The notes beneath the pieces were generated by a model. It made no database searches, was not told the origin of the DNA, and saw nothing but the letters and a program-made list of their open reading frames with translations. Below are positions 9,321 through 19,497 of a stretch of DNA of 28,283 bases, piece by piece. Numbering within the stretch: position 1 is the stretch's first letter; each line of letters opens with the position of its first letter. The translations under genes and the position numbers were made by a program. The stretch is from Chara braunii. Taxonomy: Eukaryota; Streptophyta; Charophyceae; Charales; Characeae. The stretch is taken from positions 903,252 to 931,534 of the forward strand of contig BFEA01000264.1 in assembly GCA_003427395.1 (NCBI GenBank). The letters run 5' to 3'.

Positions 9321-9704
9321 GGCCTAGTTGCACTTCTCGCCATCCGTCACATTTCGTGGCGGATGCGTGGAGAGTGAAAAAACTGAGAATCGCGTCGAAC
9401 TCGAGTCCTGGTTGCACTTACTCGCCATTATATTTCTTCTACAGAGAAGTTAATTTTTTTTCGTCTACCACATGTCGACTCGTGAAGCCCTGCACTCTCC
9501 AGAAAGTTGTTTTGTGGAGAGGTCCGAGGACCACTCTCCACAAACCACCGTGCACAGGCGGGGAAAACGAACTCACTCTCCACAACTTGTGTCGACGGTG
9601 TCGCGAGCCGTCTGACACATTTTGCATTCGTCAAGTTTGGCGAGTAAGTGCAACCAGGCACCTACTCGCCAAACTTGGCCTATGGAGAATCGTGCAACTA
9701 GGCC
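9321..9704. mobile_element. 384-bp TIR element with 5-bp target duplication
   Basis: The termini are perfect inverted repeats GGCCTAGTTGCAC (9321-9333) and GTGCAACTAGGCC (9692-9704), flanked by direct repeats CATAG (9316-9320 and 9705-9709). Inside lies a second perfect 19-bp inverted repeat (9408-9426 and 9639-9657) whose sequence is related to the outer termini. There is no coding capacity. The superfamily is unknown. Confidence 0.7.
9408..9657. repeat. Inner inverted repeat, related to outer TIRs
   Basis: Perfect arms CTGGTTGCACTTACTCGCC and its complement delimit 250 bp. The outer arms read CCTAGTTGCACTTCTCGCC, so the inner pair looks like the ends of a second member of the same family. 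A hairpin based on TTGTGGAGAG (around 9518-9545) lies between the arms. Positions 9710-9954, to the right of the outer element, are unassigned sequence. Confidence 0.6.
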
Positions 9705-9954
9705 CATAGCACACTAGACCGGCCTCTATAAAAATTCCTCTCGAACGTGGATGCTATCCGCGGCCCGAGAAAACGGCCTGACAACTCTCGAAATGGACGT
9801 CGAACTCGAGCGCGGACGGGCGGTATCACGAAAACTCCAACGGTGCAGGCTAGGCAAAAACATCGTTTCGAGAAGGCACTCGAAAACGCCTTTCTGATAG
9901 CTCTCGAACAGTTCCGAGTTTTTTTTTCGAGCGATGCTGTGTGGCGATGCCTGA

Positions 9955-11142
9955 CTCACTTGGCTTCTGGTGGATTTGGCCGAACAAGGCTTAATGGAAA
10001 TCAAAGTGGTCGGCGCTGACACCCCGTGGTGCGCCGACTGTCGACGCTTCTACCATTATGTGGGTGATCCAGACAGTCCGCCCAAGACAAGCCAGAAAGG
10101 CCCGAGGAAGCCAAATAATAACAATAATAATCGGGAAAAAGTCCTATAGAGAAGGGAAAGGACAAAGAAAAGGAGGCTTGAGGAAAAGAGAGGGGTAAAA
10201 CAAGGAAGGGGAGAGACGGAAACCAGTCTCATGTCTCGACCCAAGGCAGGGGAAGAAAGGCTGAAGGAACACCCGGTCAAAAAAACCCAACCATAGGTCG
10301 GGAGCTAGTAGTTTAGAAAAAACGCGCGAAACCGACCTACAAGGAGGTTCTCAAAGGACCTGCGTCAAGTCAGGAAGGGACAGACGAGATGGAGATAGAA
10401 AAGGGAGATGAGGTGTAAAAGGGAAAGGGGAAGGAGGATGAAGATGATAATGACGAGAATCGACAAAAAGACTTGGCAGAAAAGGGGGACGAGCAGGGTG
10501 AAGAGGACATGGATGAGGGGATAGAAGAGGAGGAAGACGAGGAGGAAAATGATGAGGAAGACGAAGAGGAGGAGGAAGGCGAAGAGGAGGAGGAAGAAGA
10601 GGAGAAGCAGGAAGAGGGCGAGAGACGATGAGAAATCATCAAGCAAAGAAGAAGGAAACGGTAAAGATAAGGCGGAGGAGGATTGGAAGCCCTCAGATAC
10701 AACAGAAGCGGCAAATCAAGGCGGGGATGCAGGAAAGACAAAGAGGGAGAGGGACACAGAGATACCGACAGAGGAAAAGGAGAGGGAAGACCCTGTCCCA
10801 GAAGAAGAAAGGGCGGTAGAGGAAACCACAAGGGATAGTGAGGAGGGGGATAAGGAGCATTCAAGGGAGGAGAGAGAAAACTTATGGTAAGATAAGGAGG
10901 AGGAGGAAGGCACAGGGGAGGACGAGGCGGATTCAGAGGGAGGGGACGACTTATTGGGCATAGTAGGGCGACCCTGCAGGACAGGGAAGCAGAGGACAAC
11001 CCCAGGGTCCCCCCGCATGACCTGTCATGTCAGATTTTAGCCCCCCGAACATTGACCTTTGGAGCCCTTTCTGGGAAGGCCAAAGTGTACTACAATGATA
11101 TGTACCAGGAGGCACATCAGGCAGACTACGATAGGGAAGATA
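9955..11142 (+). pseudogene. LINE ORF1, N-terminal part (broken)
   Basis: After a stop at 9952-9954 the frame reads EIKVVGADTPWCADCRRFYH, a CxxC...H zinc-knuckle-like motif as found after the RNA-binding domain of plant LINE ORF1 proteins, then short poly-Asn. From about 10380 to 11037 it is strongly acidic (Glu, Asp, Lys), in two frames with several stops (for example in frame near 10430, 10630 and 10890). The piece ends with VYYNDMYQEAHQADYDRED where the LTR element has inserted. The opposite-strand Ser/Leu-rich open frames are shadows of this purine-rich stretch. Confidence 0.6.
11138..11142 (+). repeat. Target-site duplication AGATA, left copy
   Basis: AGATA immediately before the 5' LTR, repeated at 20807-20811 immediately after the 3' LTR. 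A 5-bp duplication is standard for Ty3/gypsy integrases. Confidence 0.85.
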
Positions 11143-11473
11143 TGCAGCGGGCCTCCATCTGCCCTGGCCTATAGCCAGGGTCTATTTGGCTATTTGCCAG
11201 TTCGGCCTCTGGGACCAGGCCGTGTGCTCTTCCAGTCCTGCCCGGTACCACTGTCGGTACCAGGCTAGTCCAGTCCAGTCAGTCAGTCCGCTGGGGATAT
11301 ACCCCAACTGTTGTCTGTTTTTCAGCATTCTTCATTTTTGCAATGTTGGAGTACGTGCGGTGTTGAGTCTGCGTCGGAGCTTCGCTGTCCCTTCCAGCTC
11401 CATCTCCACTTCCTCCTTCATCAACCCCTTCTTCTCCATCCTGTCGGACCGCCATCCCGGCGGGTCTCGCACA
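11143..11473 (+). repeat. 5' LTR
   Basis: Direct repeat of 20474-20806, starting TGCAGCGGGCC and ending CA just before the PBS. Compared with the 3' LTR it carries an extra palindromic stretch CCCTGGCCTATAGCCAGGG (11162-11180) and a shorter hairpin near 11202. It contains GGTACCACTGTCGGTACC (an inverted repeat) and iterated CAGTC units. The transcription start and polyadenylation sites are not resolved. Confidence 0.92.
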
Positions 11474-11474
11474 T

Positions 11475-11486
11475 TGGTATCAGAGC
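11475..11486 (+). other. Primer-binding site (initiator tRNA-Met)
   Basis: TGGTATCAGAGC begins one base after the 5' LTR. This is the complement of the 3' end of plant initiator tRNA-Met, the standard primer of plant LTR retrotransposons. It fixes the element's orientation as plus. Confidence 0.9.
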
Positions 11487-11765
11487 GGGAACGGTCCCCG
11501 CTCCCACCCTCCCTACCCCCCCCGCACTTCATAGCGGGAAACAGTGTAATCCTGATAGCGGGATTTTGAGGGCATGTCAGGGTTTTTTTCGGGAAAAAAA
11601 CAGCGAAAAACGGTGTTCGGACACAGCGCCATGGAGAGACGACACGTGGCGAAAAAGGAAACGTTGCTTCACAACGCGGCGCTTGCCAAGGCCGCCACAC
11701 GCACACGCGCGCCACGCTGCCCCGCCCCGCCCCGCTCCTGGATATGTATTATCAAAATTAGGGAG

Positions 11766-11850
11766 TGCTGCAACTGCCAGGGTTTGAACCTGGGCAGCTG
11801 CTGCTCATGCGCGTGCGTGGCCAATGCCTTAACACACTGGCCACAACCAT
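11766..11850 (-). ncRNA. tRNA-Leu/Ser-like sequence (SINE head or tRNA pseudogene)
   Basis: On the minus strand, TGGCCAGTGTGTTAAGGC resembles the D-arm/A box of class II tRNAs (Leu/Ser). CCAGGTTCAAACCCTGG (about 11777-11793) forms a perfect five-pair T arm including a B box. The length, about 85 nt, fits a class II tRNA. The acceptor strands do not pair, so a working tRNA is unlikely. It lies inside the gypsy leader; no poly(A) tail or target duplication was found. Confidence 0.5.
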
Positions 11851-12910
11851 AGTATGGATTGATATTGTGGCTGGTTGCTGTTGAAGCGGTGGCACAACAA
11901 CTATTTCCCCACCCCCCCCCTCGTCGGCGAGCAGCGAGCAGCGTGCTAGAGAGCTATTTGCCCCCCCCCCCCCTCGACCGTGGCTGCTGGTACCTGCGGA
12001 CGTGGCAATCTGCTGTGCCACGTGGACATCTGCTGAAGACGCCCCCGGCTGCACCACATGCATATATATATCGTCATGTATATATATATATTTTTACTAC
12101 TTCACTGTTGCAGCAACAGTTTGGCAACAGTTCAAGATTCCCCCATGGCAAGGGGGATGTGTGACTGTGGCAGTAGGGTGGCTAATCAAGATCTCAGCCA
12201 ACCCTAGATCATCATCATTACTGTTGTGGCATCACACCAGCAGCATCTTGAAGGCCAAGATCCTGTGGATCTTGGTAGAACTTTGCTCTTGACCACCCAA
12301 GAGCCTGGTATCACCATCCTACCCTTAACCCACTCTCCCCCAACCTCTTTTCTCCCCCCCCCCCCATCATCTAATCATCTCTTCTCCCCCCTACCACTAC
12401 TCTCCACTCCTACCCTCCTCTCCACCCATCCTCTAAAACCTTTTTCTCTCCTCTCCTCCCCACTCACCATCTCCCATTAATCTCATCCAACCCTCTCTAC
12501 CTTTTTTTGTATCCTTCTCTCCCATTCTACCACCCTCCTTCCCCCCTTCCCTCCCCCAACTACAACCCCATCATCTCCCCCATCTCCCACTTTACTTTTT
12601 CTTTCTCTTCTCACTTATTTCTCTCCTTCTTCATCACTTTTCCATCCCCCCCACCCAACTTCGAATTTTTCTGTTTTTCTTCTGTTCTTTTTCTCTTTGC
12701 CTTAAATTTTCCCTTTCCTTCAAAAAAAAATTCGAATTATCTTATTCCCTACTTATTTTATCATTTTTCTATTTTTTTTTTATTTTTTTTTATTTTTTTT
12801 GAAAATTCGAATTTCCTTGCGGCACCCTCAAATCTAATTAGGAGTTAGTCATTCTTGCTTTCAGCACACATTTTGACCCCGTGGGGGTAACAAAGTGCTG
12901 CCGAAATTTT

Positions 12911-13367
12911 NNNNNNNNNNNNNNNNNNNNNNNNNNNNNNNNNNNNNNNNNNNNNNNNNNNNNNNNNNNNNNNNNNNNNNNNNNNNNNNNNNNNNNNNNN
13001 NNNNNNNNNNNNNNNNNNNNNNNNNNNNNNNNNNNNNNNNNNNNNNNNNNNNNNNNNNNNNNNNNNNNNNNNNNNNNNNNNNNNNNNNNNNNNNNNNNNN
13101 NNNNNNNNNNNNNNNNNNNNNNNNNNNNNNNNNNNNNNNNNNNNNNNNNNNNNNNNNNNNNNNNNNNNNNNNNNNNNNNNNNNNNNNNNNNNNNNNNNNN
13201 NNNNNNNNNNNNNNNNNNNNNNNNNNNNNNNNNNNNNNNNNNNNNNNNNNNNNNNNNNNNNNNNNNNNNNNNNNNNNNNNNNNNNNNNNNNNNNNNNNNN
13301 NNNNNNNNNNNNNNNNNNNNNNNNNNNNNNNNNNNNNNNNNNNNNNNNNNNNNNNNNNNNNNNNNNN
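12911..13367. other. Assembly gap (457 N)
   Basis: An unbroken run of n. Open frames that cross it are meaningless. The gap lies in the gypsy leader, so the true element length is not known exactly. Confidence 0.99.
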
Positions 13368-13936
13368 AAAAAAACTATGTTATGCAAATAAACAAATTGA
13401 ACAACGTTTGCCTCAGGGTCACATCTAAATTCTTTGCCAAATTTAAAATAAAAAATAAAATAAAAAACTATTTTTTATTTATTTATTTTTGGCCCGATCG
13501 GACAAGTGGATCCGAGCCACTCTGGTAGCCTGGGGTTTTTTATTTTTTTTATTTATTATTATTATTTTTTAATCTCGAAATTTCATTGTTTATTCTATTT
13601 TCTCTTCCCCTCCTCCCAATAATTATTATTTTCTTTTATTGATTAGGTCGCCGCTACGCTCCCCTAACCACCCGAGTCCCGATTAGGGTTTCCTTAGGGT
13701 TTTTCTAGGGTTCAAGGTTCTCCTAAACCCCCCTTACTCCCCCGCCTCCTCTCGTCGGGCACCCAGGACGCGAACGGCTCCTCTTCCCTCGAACGGATTC
13801 GCGCCACCATCGCGCGACTTGCTGGTCACGGGGCGAGCCGACACACGAATACCCACTTCGCTCTCGCGGTCCCCTCCCTCTCACCGGTGGTCCCCTGTCC
13901 CCATACCATAACCCCTCTTTCCCCCCCCCTCCCACC

Positions 13937-15585
13937 ATGTCTACCTCTCTTCCTCCACCGCCCACAGACATGGCTACATCTGAGGAGCTCGTCACGGCGC
14001 CGTCCACCTCTCAGGCGTCCACCCACTTGACGGTCCAGGAACAGCACGTTGTGGACCCCACGGACTTCCACGCTGTTCTTGCATCTCTCCTTGCACCTCT
14101 GCAAGCGCGACTGGAAGCGCTTGCACCCTTGGAGAGGCAAGTCAATGCGCTCGCCCTTGAAGTTCACCACCTCAAGGGCTCTCCTCATCGCTCTCCCCAC
14201 CACTCTCAGACACCATCCCCTACCGGCTCAGAGTCCGGCTCTCCACGACTCCAGGGACGGAGACGTGGCGGTTTGTCCTCCTCCGCAGGCCCGGCCCAAC
14301 ACTCCCCCTCCACAGTGGTGAGTGCTGCTGCCGCTCAGATCATTCATCTGTTGTGGCACATCCAGTGACCCCTGTCGCTCCCGTCGCCCCGGTCGCTTCG
14401 GCCACTGCCGCATGTGCTGTCGCCCAGATACCGATATCTGACCAGGAGGTTTCATCTACCCACCCCGTTGCATCTTTCCAGCTTCCTGCACCTGTCGCGG
14501 CACTACGGCCCAGAGTTCTTCCTCCTCCCGCTGGGGTGCTCTCTCTGCCCCCTTCACCTCTGACCCCGCGCACCCAGCGGGTGGCTACCCTACAGGCCAC
14601 TGTGGCGCAGCTCCAGGCGGAGATTCTCTCCTTGAGACAGCCTCACCCATCATAGGCTGCCCACCCTTCTTCTTCTTATACAGCCCCTCCCACCTCTGTC
14701 TTGCCGGCCCGTTTCCCTCGACCAGCTCCCCCCCCTCTACCCTACTACCTCGCTACTTCGTCACAGTTGGTTGCGGTTGTTGCCTCCACGTCTGCTGGAC
14801 CTTCCACCAGTAGCCCCGACTTTCGGCCTGCTACCACTTCCATGTCTGCACCGGCCTCGACCTTTGCCACCGCAGTGCAGGCCCCTCGACCTCTCTCCCC
14901 TTGTCGTCAGCACAATGGTCCCACCCTTGTGCGTCTGTCAGACATACCTGACTTCGATGGTACTATGCGTGTGTGGTTGCAGGCTGCAACACGTGCGCTG
15001 ACACTGACTAACACTGGTCAGGAGTTGTGGTGCTCCGCACTTGCAACTAAATTGCAAGGCAGTGCGTTCTCCGCATGAGAGAACTATTATACCCATCGTA
15101 CTCGCTCAGGTGAGGCTCCCACTCTCGCCGATTTCACCGCTTTCCTCCATGACCGCTACGACACTCTCCACGATGCAATCGACGCCTTAAATCGGGTCAC
15201 CCAGACGCAGTGGCGCAGGTCCTCCGCACCAGTCGATCTTGAGCGGCACATTAGAGTGTTTCAGGACGCCCACCTCATCTGCGATGAGGCACTCCTACCT
15301 GAGGTCCTTTTGACCAACAGGTTCGTAGTCAATCGTCCGACTGACTACCGCATCGAGCTCTGGAGACAAAGCTTCGCCTCCTCCGAGCAGGCCTACGAGG
15401 CTGCTCGACAGTACCAGAAGATGCGGAGTCGCTTCTCCGACGCCCCATCTTCTTCGCGATCCACCGCCGCCGCCACCCAGTCACGCGACACCACGCGCGA
15501 ACGAGACACCTCAACGTCTTGTGTCGTCTTCTCGCTTTGCTTTCTGACCCTGATCCCACCCTACCTATTATCCCTATTCGCCTAG
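13937..15585 (+). pseudogene. gag: Gypsy gag (broken)
   Basis: Starts at an ATG in MSTSLPPPP. A Pro/Ser/Ala-rich N-terminal part includes a heptad-like segment (LAPLQARLEALAPLERQVNA). A frameshift near 14345 moves to another frame, which continues with stops at 14653-14655 and 15076-15078. The capsid-like core reads IPDFDGTMRVWLQAATRAL, then ALATKLQGSAF and ADFTAFLHDRYDTLHDAIDA, typical of retrotransposon Gag. No CCHC zinc knuckle is visible before the frame runs into pol. The gag frame overlaps the pol frame to 15585 in the -1 relation. No clear slippery heptamer was seen. Confidence 0.75.
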
Positions 15586-16868
15586 GGAAATCTACGAGGG
15601 TGTACCGCACTTTATGGGACTCTGGCTCACAGGGAGATTTCGTTCACCCTCGAGTGGTTGAGGAAGCTCGCCTAGCTACCTCTGGGTCTAGCTCTCCTAT
15701 CTCTGTTACCCTTGGAGATAACAAGACACAACACTTCTTCGATCAGATGGTCCCCGACCTCCACTTCTCCCTCACCCTCCAGCCATCGGATAGTACCCAG
15801 ACGCCTAGGCGCTACCATTCCTCCACGTACTTCGACGTATTGGAGACTGGGTACGACTTTATCCTTGGCACTCCCTGGTCTCGCCGGTTCCGTGGTACAG
15901 AGGCCGAACGGGCAACTGAGACACTCGTTCTCAAAACGAAGTGTGGTCAGACCTATCGCGTTCCGTTCACTGGAACCACGGGCGACACCCCTCCAGACCT
16001 ACCTTCCCAGGACCCTCGTCCCTCTGAATCCCACCCAGACATCGCCTTCACTTCTCCTCGTCAGTTTGCTCACTTCTTACGAGAGGAGGACGTCACGTTC
16101 TACTCAGTGAACGTCATGGATCTTCTTCGCTATGATCCCCTCTGTCCCAAGGTTAAACTCATCTTACTGGAGCCCGATCCTCCTGACCCTTCCTCCATCT
16201 TCGCGGCTCCCATCTCTACGTCCACCCGTCAGCCTGCGGATACCCCCTCCACATCCCAGGCCCTTGCGCCGTCGACTGTCGAGTCCACACATACGTCTCG
16301 TGCCGACGCGGACATTGAGAAACTCGCACGGTTCACAACAGACTTAGAGTCTGCCGTTCGCGACCAGATTCGAGAGTACCGCGACGTCTTCCCTCCGTAT
16401 TTCTCATACAGTGGGATCCCTCCGATGCGCGGTGTTGAGCATTCTATCCAGCTCGTGCCTGACTATCGTGTTCATCATCAGGCACCGTACCGACTTTTGA
16501 TCCCAAAGGCGACGGAACTCAAGCGTCAGCTTGAGGAGCTCCTTCGACTGGATTTCATTAAACCCAGTAACTCCCCTAGGCGTGCACCTGTCCTCTTTGC
16601 TCGTAAAGCGGACGAAACTCTTCGCCTCTGCATCGACTACCGCGACCTTAACCGTCACACGGTAAAGAACAACTATCCTATGCCCCTCGCGGATGAGCTG
16701 TTTGACCGTCTGACAGGCAACCGCTTCTTCACGAAGATCGATCTTCGTAGCGGTTATCACCAGATCCGCGTTGCCGCAGAGGATCAGCCGAAGACCGCCT
16801 TCCGGCCACTACGAGTTCACGGGGATGCCATTCGGCTTCACCAATGCACCTGCCACCTTCTAGACGAC
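15519..16868 (+). pseudogene. pol: Gypsy pol: protease and N-terminal reverse transcriptase
   Basis: The aspartic protease has the active-site triad DSG (in YRTLWDSGSQGDFV, about 15600-15640) and the flap/ILG region YDFILGTPW. After a Ser/Thr/Pro spacer the RT begins (YRDVFPPYFS, about 16380), with LRLCIDYRDLNRHTVKNNYP and FFTKIDLRSGYHQIRV, which holds the first catalytic Asp. The frame breaks after DQPKTAFRP near 16806: the bases expected between this and HYEFTGMPFGF are missing. Translation probably continues from gag, as no good pol ATG is present. Confidence 0.85.
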
Positions 16869-17634
16869 GATGAACGATATCTTCAAGGACATCCTCAAAG
16901 AATACGTTATCGTATACATGAACGACATCTTGGTCTACAGCCGTACCTTAGAAGACCATATCAGACACCTCCGCGATGTCCTACAGCGCTTACACAAGCA
17001 TGACTTCTATGCCAAGCTTAGTAAGTGCCGCTTTGCCCAGCGCAAAGTTGACTTCCTAGGACACCATGTGTCTGACCAGGGTCTCCACATGGACGACACG
17101 AAGATCACTGCTATTGCAGAGTGGCCCGTCCCCACGTCTGCAGCTTCGCAATTTCCTAGGCCTCACCAGCTACTATACCGCTTTGCCCAGCGAAAAGTTG
17201 ATTTCCTAGGACACCATGTGTTTGACCAGGATCTCCACATGGACGACGTGAAGATCACTGCTATTGCAGAGTGGCTCGTCCCCACGTCTGCCAAGCAGCT
17301 TCGCAGTTTTCTAGGCCTCACCAGCCACTATAGTAATTTTATCCAGGAGTACGCTAGGTATTCCTACGTCCTTACCTCCACCCTCCTCGGGAAGAACCCG
17401 CCGTGGTTTTGGCCACCCCTCTACGAGGACACCTTCCGCGCCCTCAAGAAGGCGGTGACTTGTGCACCGGTTCTTCGCCTCCCAAATTTTGATCGCCCTT
17501 TCATCGTCACTACTGATGCGTCAGATTTTGAAGTAGGAGCAGTACTTTCTCGGATGTTTCCCTCTCCTTCTGATTCACCTTATCCTCATGTTCCTCCTTC
17601 GTCTCCCCTCCTGCTGACACTGCTTCTCGACTGA
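16807..17634 (+). pseudogene. pol: Gypsy pol: C-terminal RT and start of RNase H
   Basis: In the shifted frame this continues HYEFTGMPFGFTNAPATF, then an in-frame TAG (16861-16863), then MNDIFKDIL. The YMDD active site reads VYMNDILVYS, so one catalytic Asp is replaced by Asn. FLGHHV and the following ITAIAEW segment occur twice because of a tandem duplication. The RNase H start is FIVTTDASDFEVGAVLS (first catalytic Asp), followed by a Ser/Pro-rich stretch and a stop. The stop overlaps the next open frame as TGATG. Confidence 0.88.
17029..17335 (+). repeat. Tandem duplication (150-bp period) inside RT
   Basis: CGCTTTGCCCAGCG starts both at 17029 and at 17179. The two units run through LDFLGHHV-type sequence to CTAGGCCTCACCAGC. 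They differ at many bases, and the first unit lacks CAAGC relative to the second, which alters the frame near its end. The divergence suggests joining of two related templates rather than a fresh slippage. Confidence 0.85.
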
Positions 17635-18545
17635 TGGCTATCCTCCCACCACTTCCCTCCACTGACAGTCCCCCTATTACTTACTCCCCGACCATCACGG
17701 AGGATGAGACTGTTGAGGCTTGTGATGGGGATTGCCCAATCGCCTTCCACTCCCATCAGCTACAGTCTGTCGAGATACACTACACTGCCGATGAACGTGA
17801 GGTTCTCGCAGTAGTTTATGCTACCCGACATTGGTGTCATTATCTGCATGGGGCGCCCTTCACGGTGCGCACAGACAACTCAGTTGTCCAGGCTTTCCTC
17901 ACGAAGCCTAAGCTTTCCCCTCGACAAGCACGCCGGTGGCGTGACTTATCCGAGTTCAGTTTCATCTCTCAGCCCATCAAGGGTGAAACGAACCGTGTCG
18001 CTGATGCCTTGTCCCGCCGTCCTGATCACAATCAGGAACCTATCCATCTTGCTGCCATCGCCATCACCACTGTTGATCAGTTGGTGATCGACGCATATCG
18101 CACTCAGTACCGCCACTGCCCCGATTATCGCGCCATCCACGCGACACTGCAAAGTAGCAAGACCGTTCCTTCCTACTCCCTCGGGGAGAACGGCCTTGTG
18201 TACTGGCATGGCAGATCTGGTCAGCTAGAACCATGTATCTGCGTTCCCTCAACCGCACAGCTCCGCGTTCAGGCTGAAGCAAAGTTCCATGACCAGGCAG
18301 CTGCCGGTCATATGGGTTTCCACAAGACGTTGCCTCGTGTTTCCCGCCTATACGTCTGGCCGAAGTCCAAGGACTTCGTCAAAACCTACATCCAGGAGTG
18401 TCCTACCTGTCAGGAGGTGAACAGTGCGAACCACCTCCCGTATGGGTTACTTCAGCCCTTACCCATACCCGAGGGTCGTTGGCAGTCTATCTCGATGGAT
18501 TTCATTGGTCCCCTCCGCCCACCCACTGAGCATGGTCACCAATAA
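17634..18545 (+). pseudogene. pol: Gypsy pol: RNase H and N-terminal integrase
   Basis: The frame is open upstream through ADTASRLM, so ATG 17634 is not the true start. It carries RNase H motifs: the catalytic Glu in ADEREVLAVVYA, Asp in VRTDNSVVQAF and Asp in NRVADALSRR. The integrase zinc-binding HHCC motif follows (HDQAAAGHMGFHKT...CPTCQEVN). The integrase core begins with WQSISMDFIGPL, containing the first Asp of the DDE triad, and stops at EHGHQ because the rest of the core is missing. Confidence 0.88.
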
Positions 18546-19497
18546 AACTCTCGGTAATATCCTCCGAAAGTTTGTTAGGGATGACCAGCAGTGGGACTTA
18601 CACTTAGCCCACACGGAGATTGCGTACAACCACGCTGTTTCGCCAGCCTCGGGGATGTCGTCATTTTATTGCGATCTCGGCTACCACCCTCGTGTACCCG
18701 CGGACTTCCTACGACCATCGCGGTTGCGCCCAGACACTCGTGGTCCTGCGCTTGACGACTGGATCGCCCACATGGCGGCGATTATGAAGCACGCACACGA
18801 GAGTCTAGCCGACTCCAAGACCCGCATGGCCGCACGAGCAAACCGATCACGAATGGATCATCCATTCAAAGTCGGTGATGATGTGCTCGTCAACGCACGC
18901 CACTTGCAGGTCGAAGCGGACACACTTCGCAAGTTCAGGCGTCGTTTCTTCGGTCCATGCCGCATCCTTCATGCCGTCGGTTCTGATACTGCCGCTAGTC
19001 CGGTCAGCTTCCGTGTGAAGCTACCTGATTACCTTCGACAGGCTCGCGTACACGATGTCTACCACGTCTCCTTGCTGCATCCTTATCGCAGACCGTCCGA
19101 GCGCTCGTCCGGACGCCCGTATGAGCGCCCTCCACCTATCATGGTGGACGGTCACGAGGAGTTCGTCGTTTCCGACATCGTATCTCGCCGAGTGACCGAT
19201 GATATCCCTCCATGCATCGAGTACCTTGTGCGTTGGAAGGGTTATCCTGATGAGGAGGCTACTTGGAAGCCCCTCGAGCACTTGCAGCACTCCAAGATGT
19301 TGGTGCGTGCATATGATCGTGCTCGTCGTCCTGAGATGGCTTCCCCTGCTCAGCCGACTCACCCTCTTCCTCCTCCTCCGGCTGAGGAGATTGCTGAGGA
19401 CGAGCCCGCTCCCTCCGAAGTCGTTCCTCAACCGCAGACGGTCGCCTCCGAGCGTCCACAGCGCACTCATCGTCGCCTTGCACGTTACGATGACTGA
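18535..19497 (+). pseudogene. pol: Gypsy pol: C-terminal integrase and chromodomain
   Basis: After the integrase-core deletion the reading frame resumes at VTNKTLGNILRKFV and is open to the end. It includes the core end (WDLHLAHTEIAYNHAV), the GPY/F-type module (FFGPCRILHAVG...HVSLLHPYRR) and a chromodomain (about 19140-19320) with EYLVRWKGYPDEEATWKP. Chromodomains on gypsy integrases define chromoviruses and target insertion to modified chromatin. An ATG at 18424 lies upstream in the same frame but reads the previous domain out of frame, so I start at the join. Confidence 0.88.

Larger units (their letters stand above)
11487..13936 (+). other. Long gypsy leader, non-coding, with pyrimidine tract and gap
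   Basis: About 2.4 kb between the PBS and gag. It holds the tRNA-like sequence, poly(C) runs near 11910 and 11961-11973, two tight hairpins (arms CCAAGATCC 12255-12263 with GGATCTTGG 12267-12275; CTCTTG/CAAGAG near 12286-12303), a C/T-rich stretch (12300-12800), the assembly gap, AT-rich sequence (13430-13640) and degenerate TTAGGGTTT units (13683-13712). This is long for a leader, so a nested insertion is possible. No gene is recognised. Confidence 0.6.

Noticed and set aside
9726-10022. Overlapping open frames of 90 and 98 codons on opposite strands
   Set aside because: No recognisable motif and no evidence for one strand over the other. The plus frame ends where LINE ORF1 is read in a different phase.
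10365-10999. Minus-strand Ser/Leu-rich open frames of 93 and 209 codons
   Set aside because: They are the reverse complement of the Glu/Lys-rich LINE ORF1 region. The low complexity explains the lack of stops.
11311-11787. 158-codon plus-strand open frame across the 5' LTR end
   Set aside because: It crosses the LTR, PBS and leader and has no protein motif. The LTR explains the conservation with 20671-20910.
12845-13528. Open frames of about 180-215 codons
   Set aside because: They consist almost wholly of the N gap.
13683-13712. Degenerate TTAGGGTTT units as an interstitial telomere
   Set aside because: Only three imperfect units inside the gypsy leader. More likely chance or telo-box-like.
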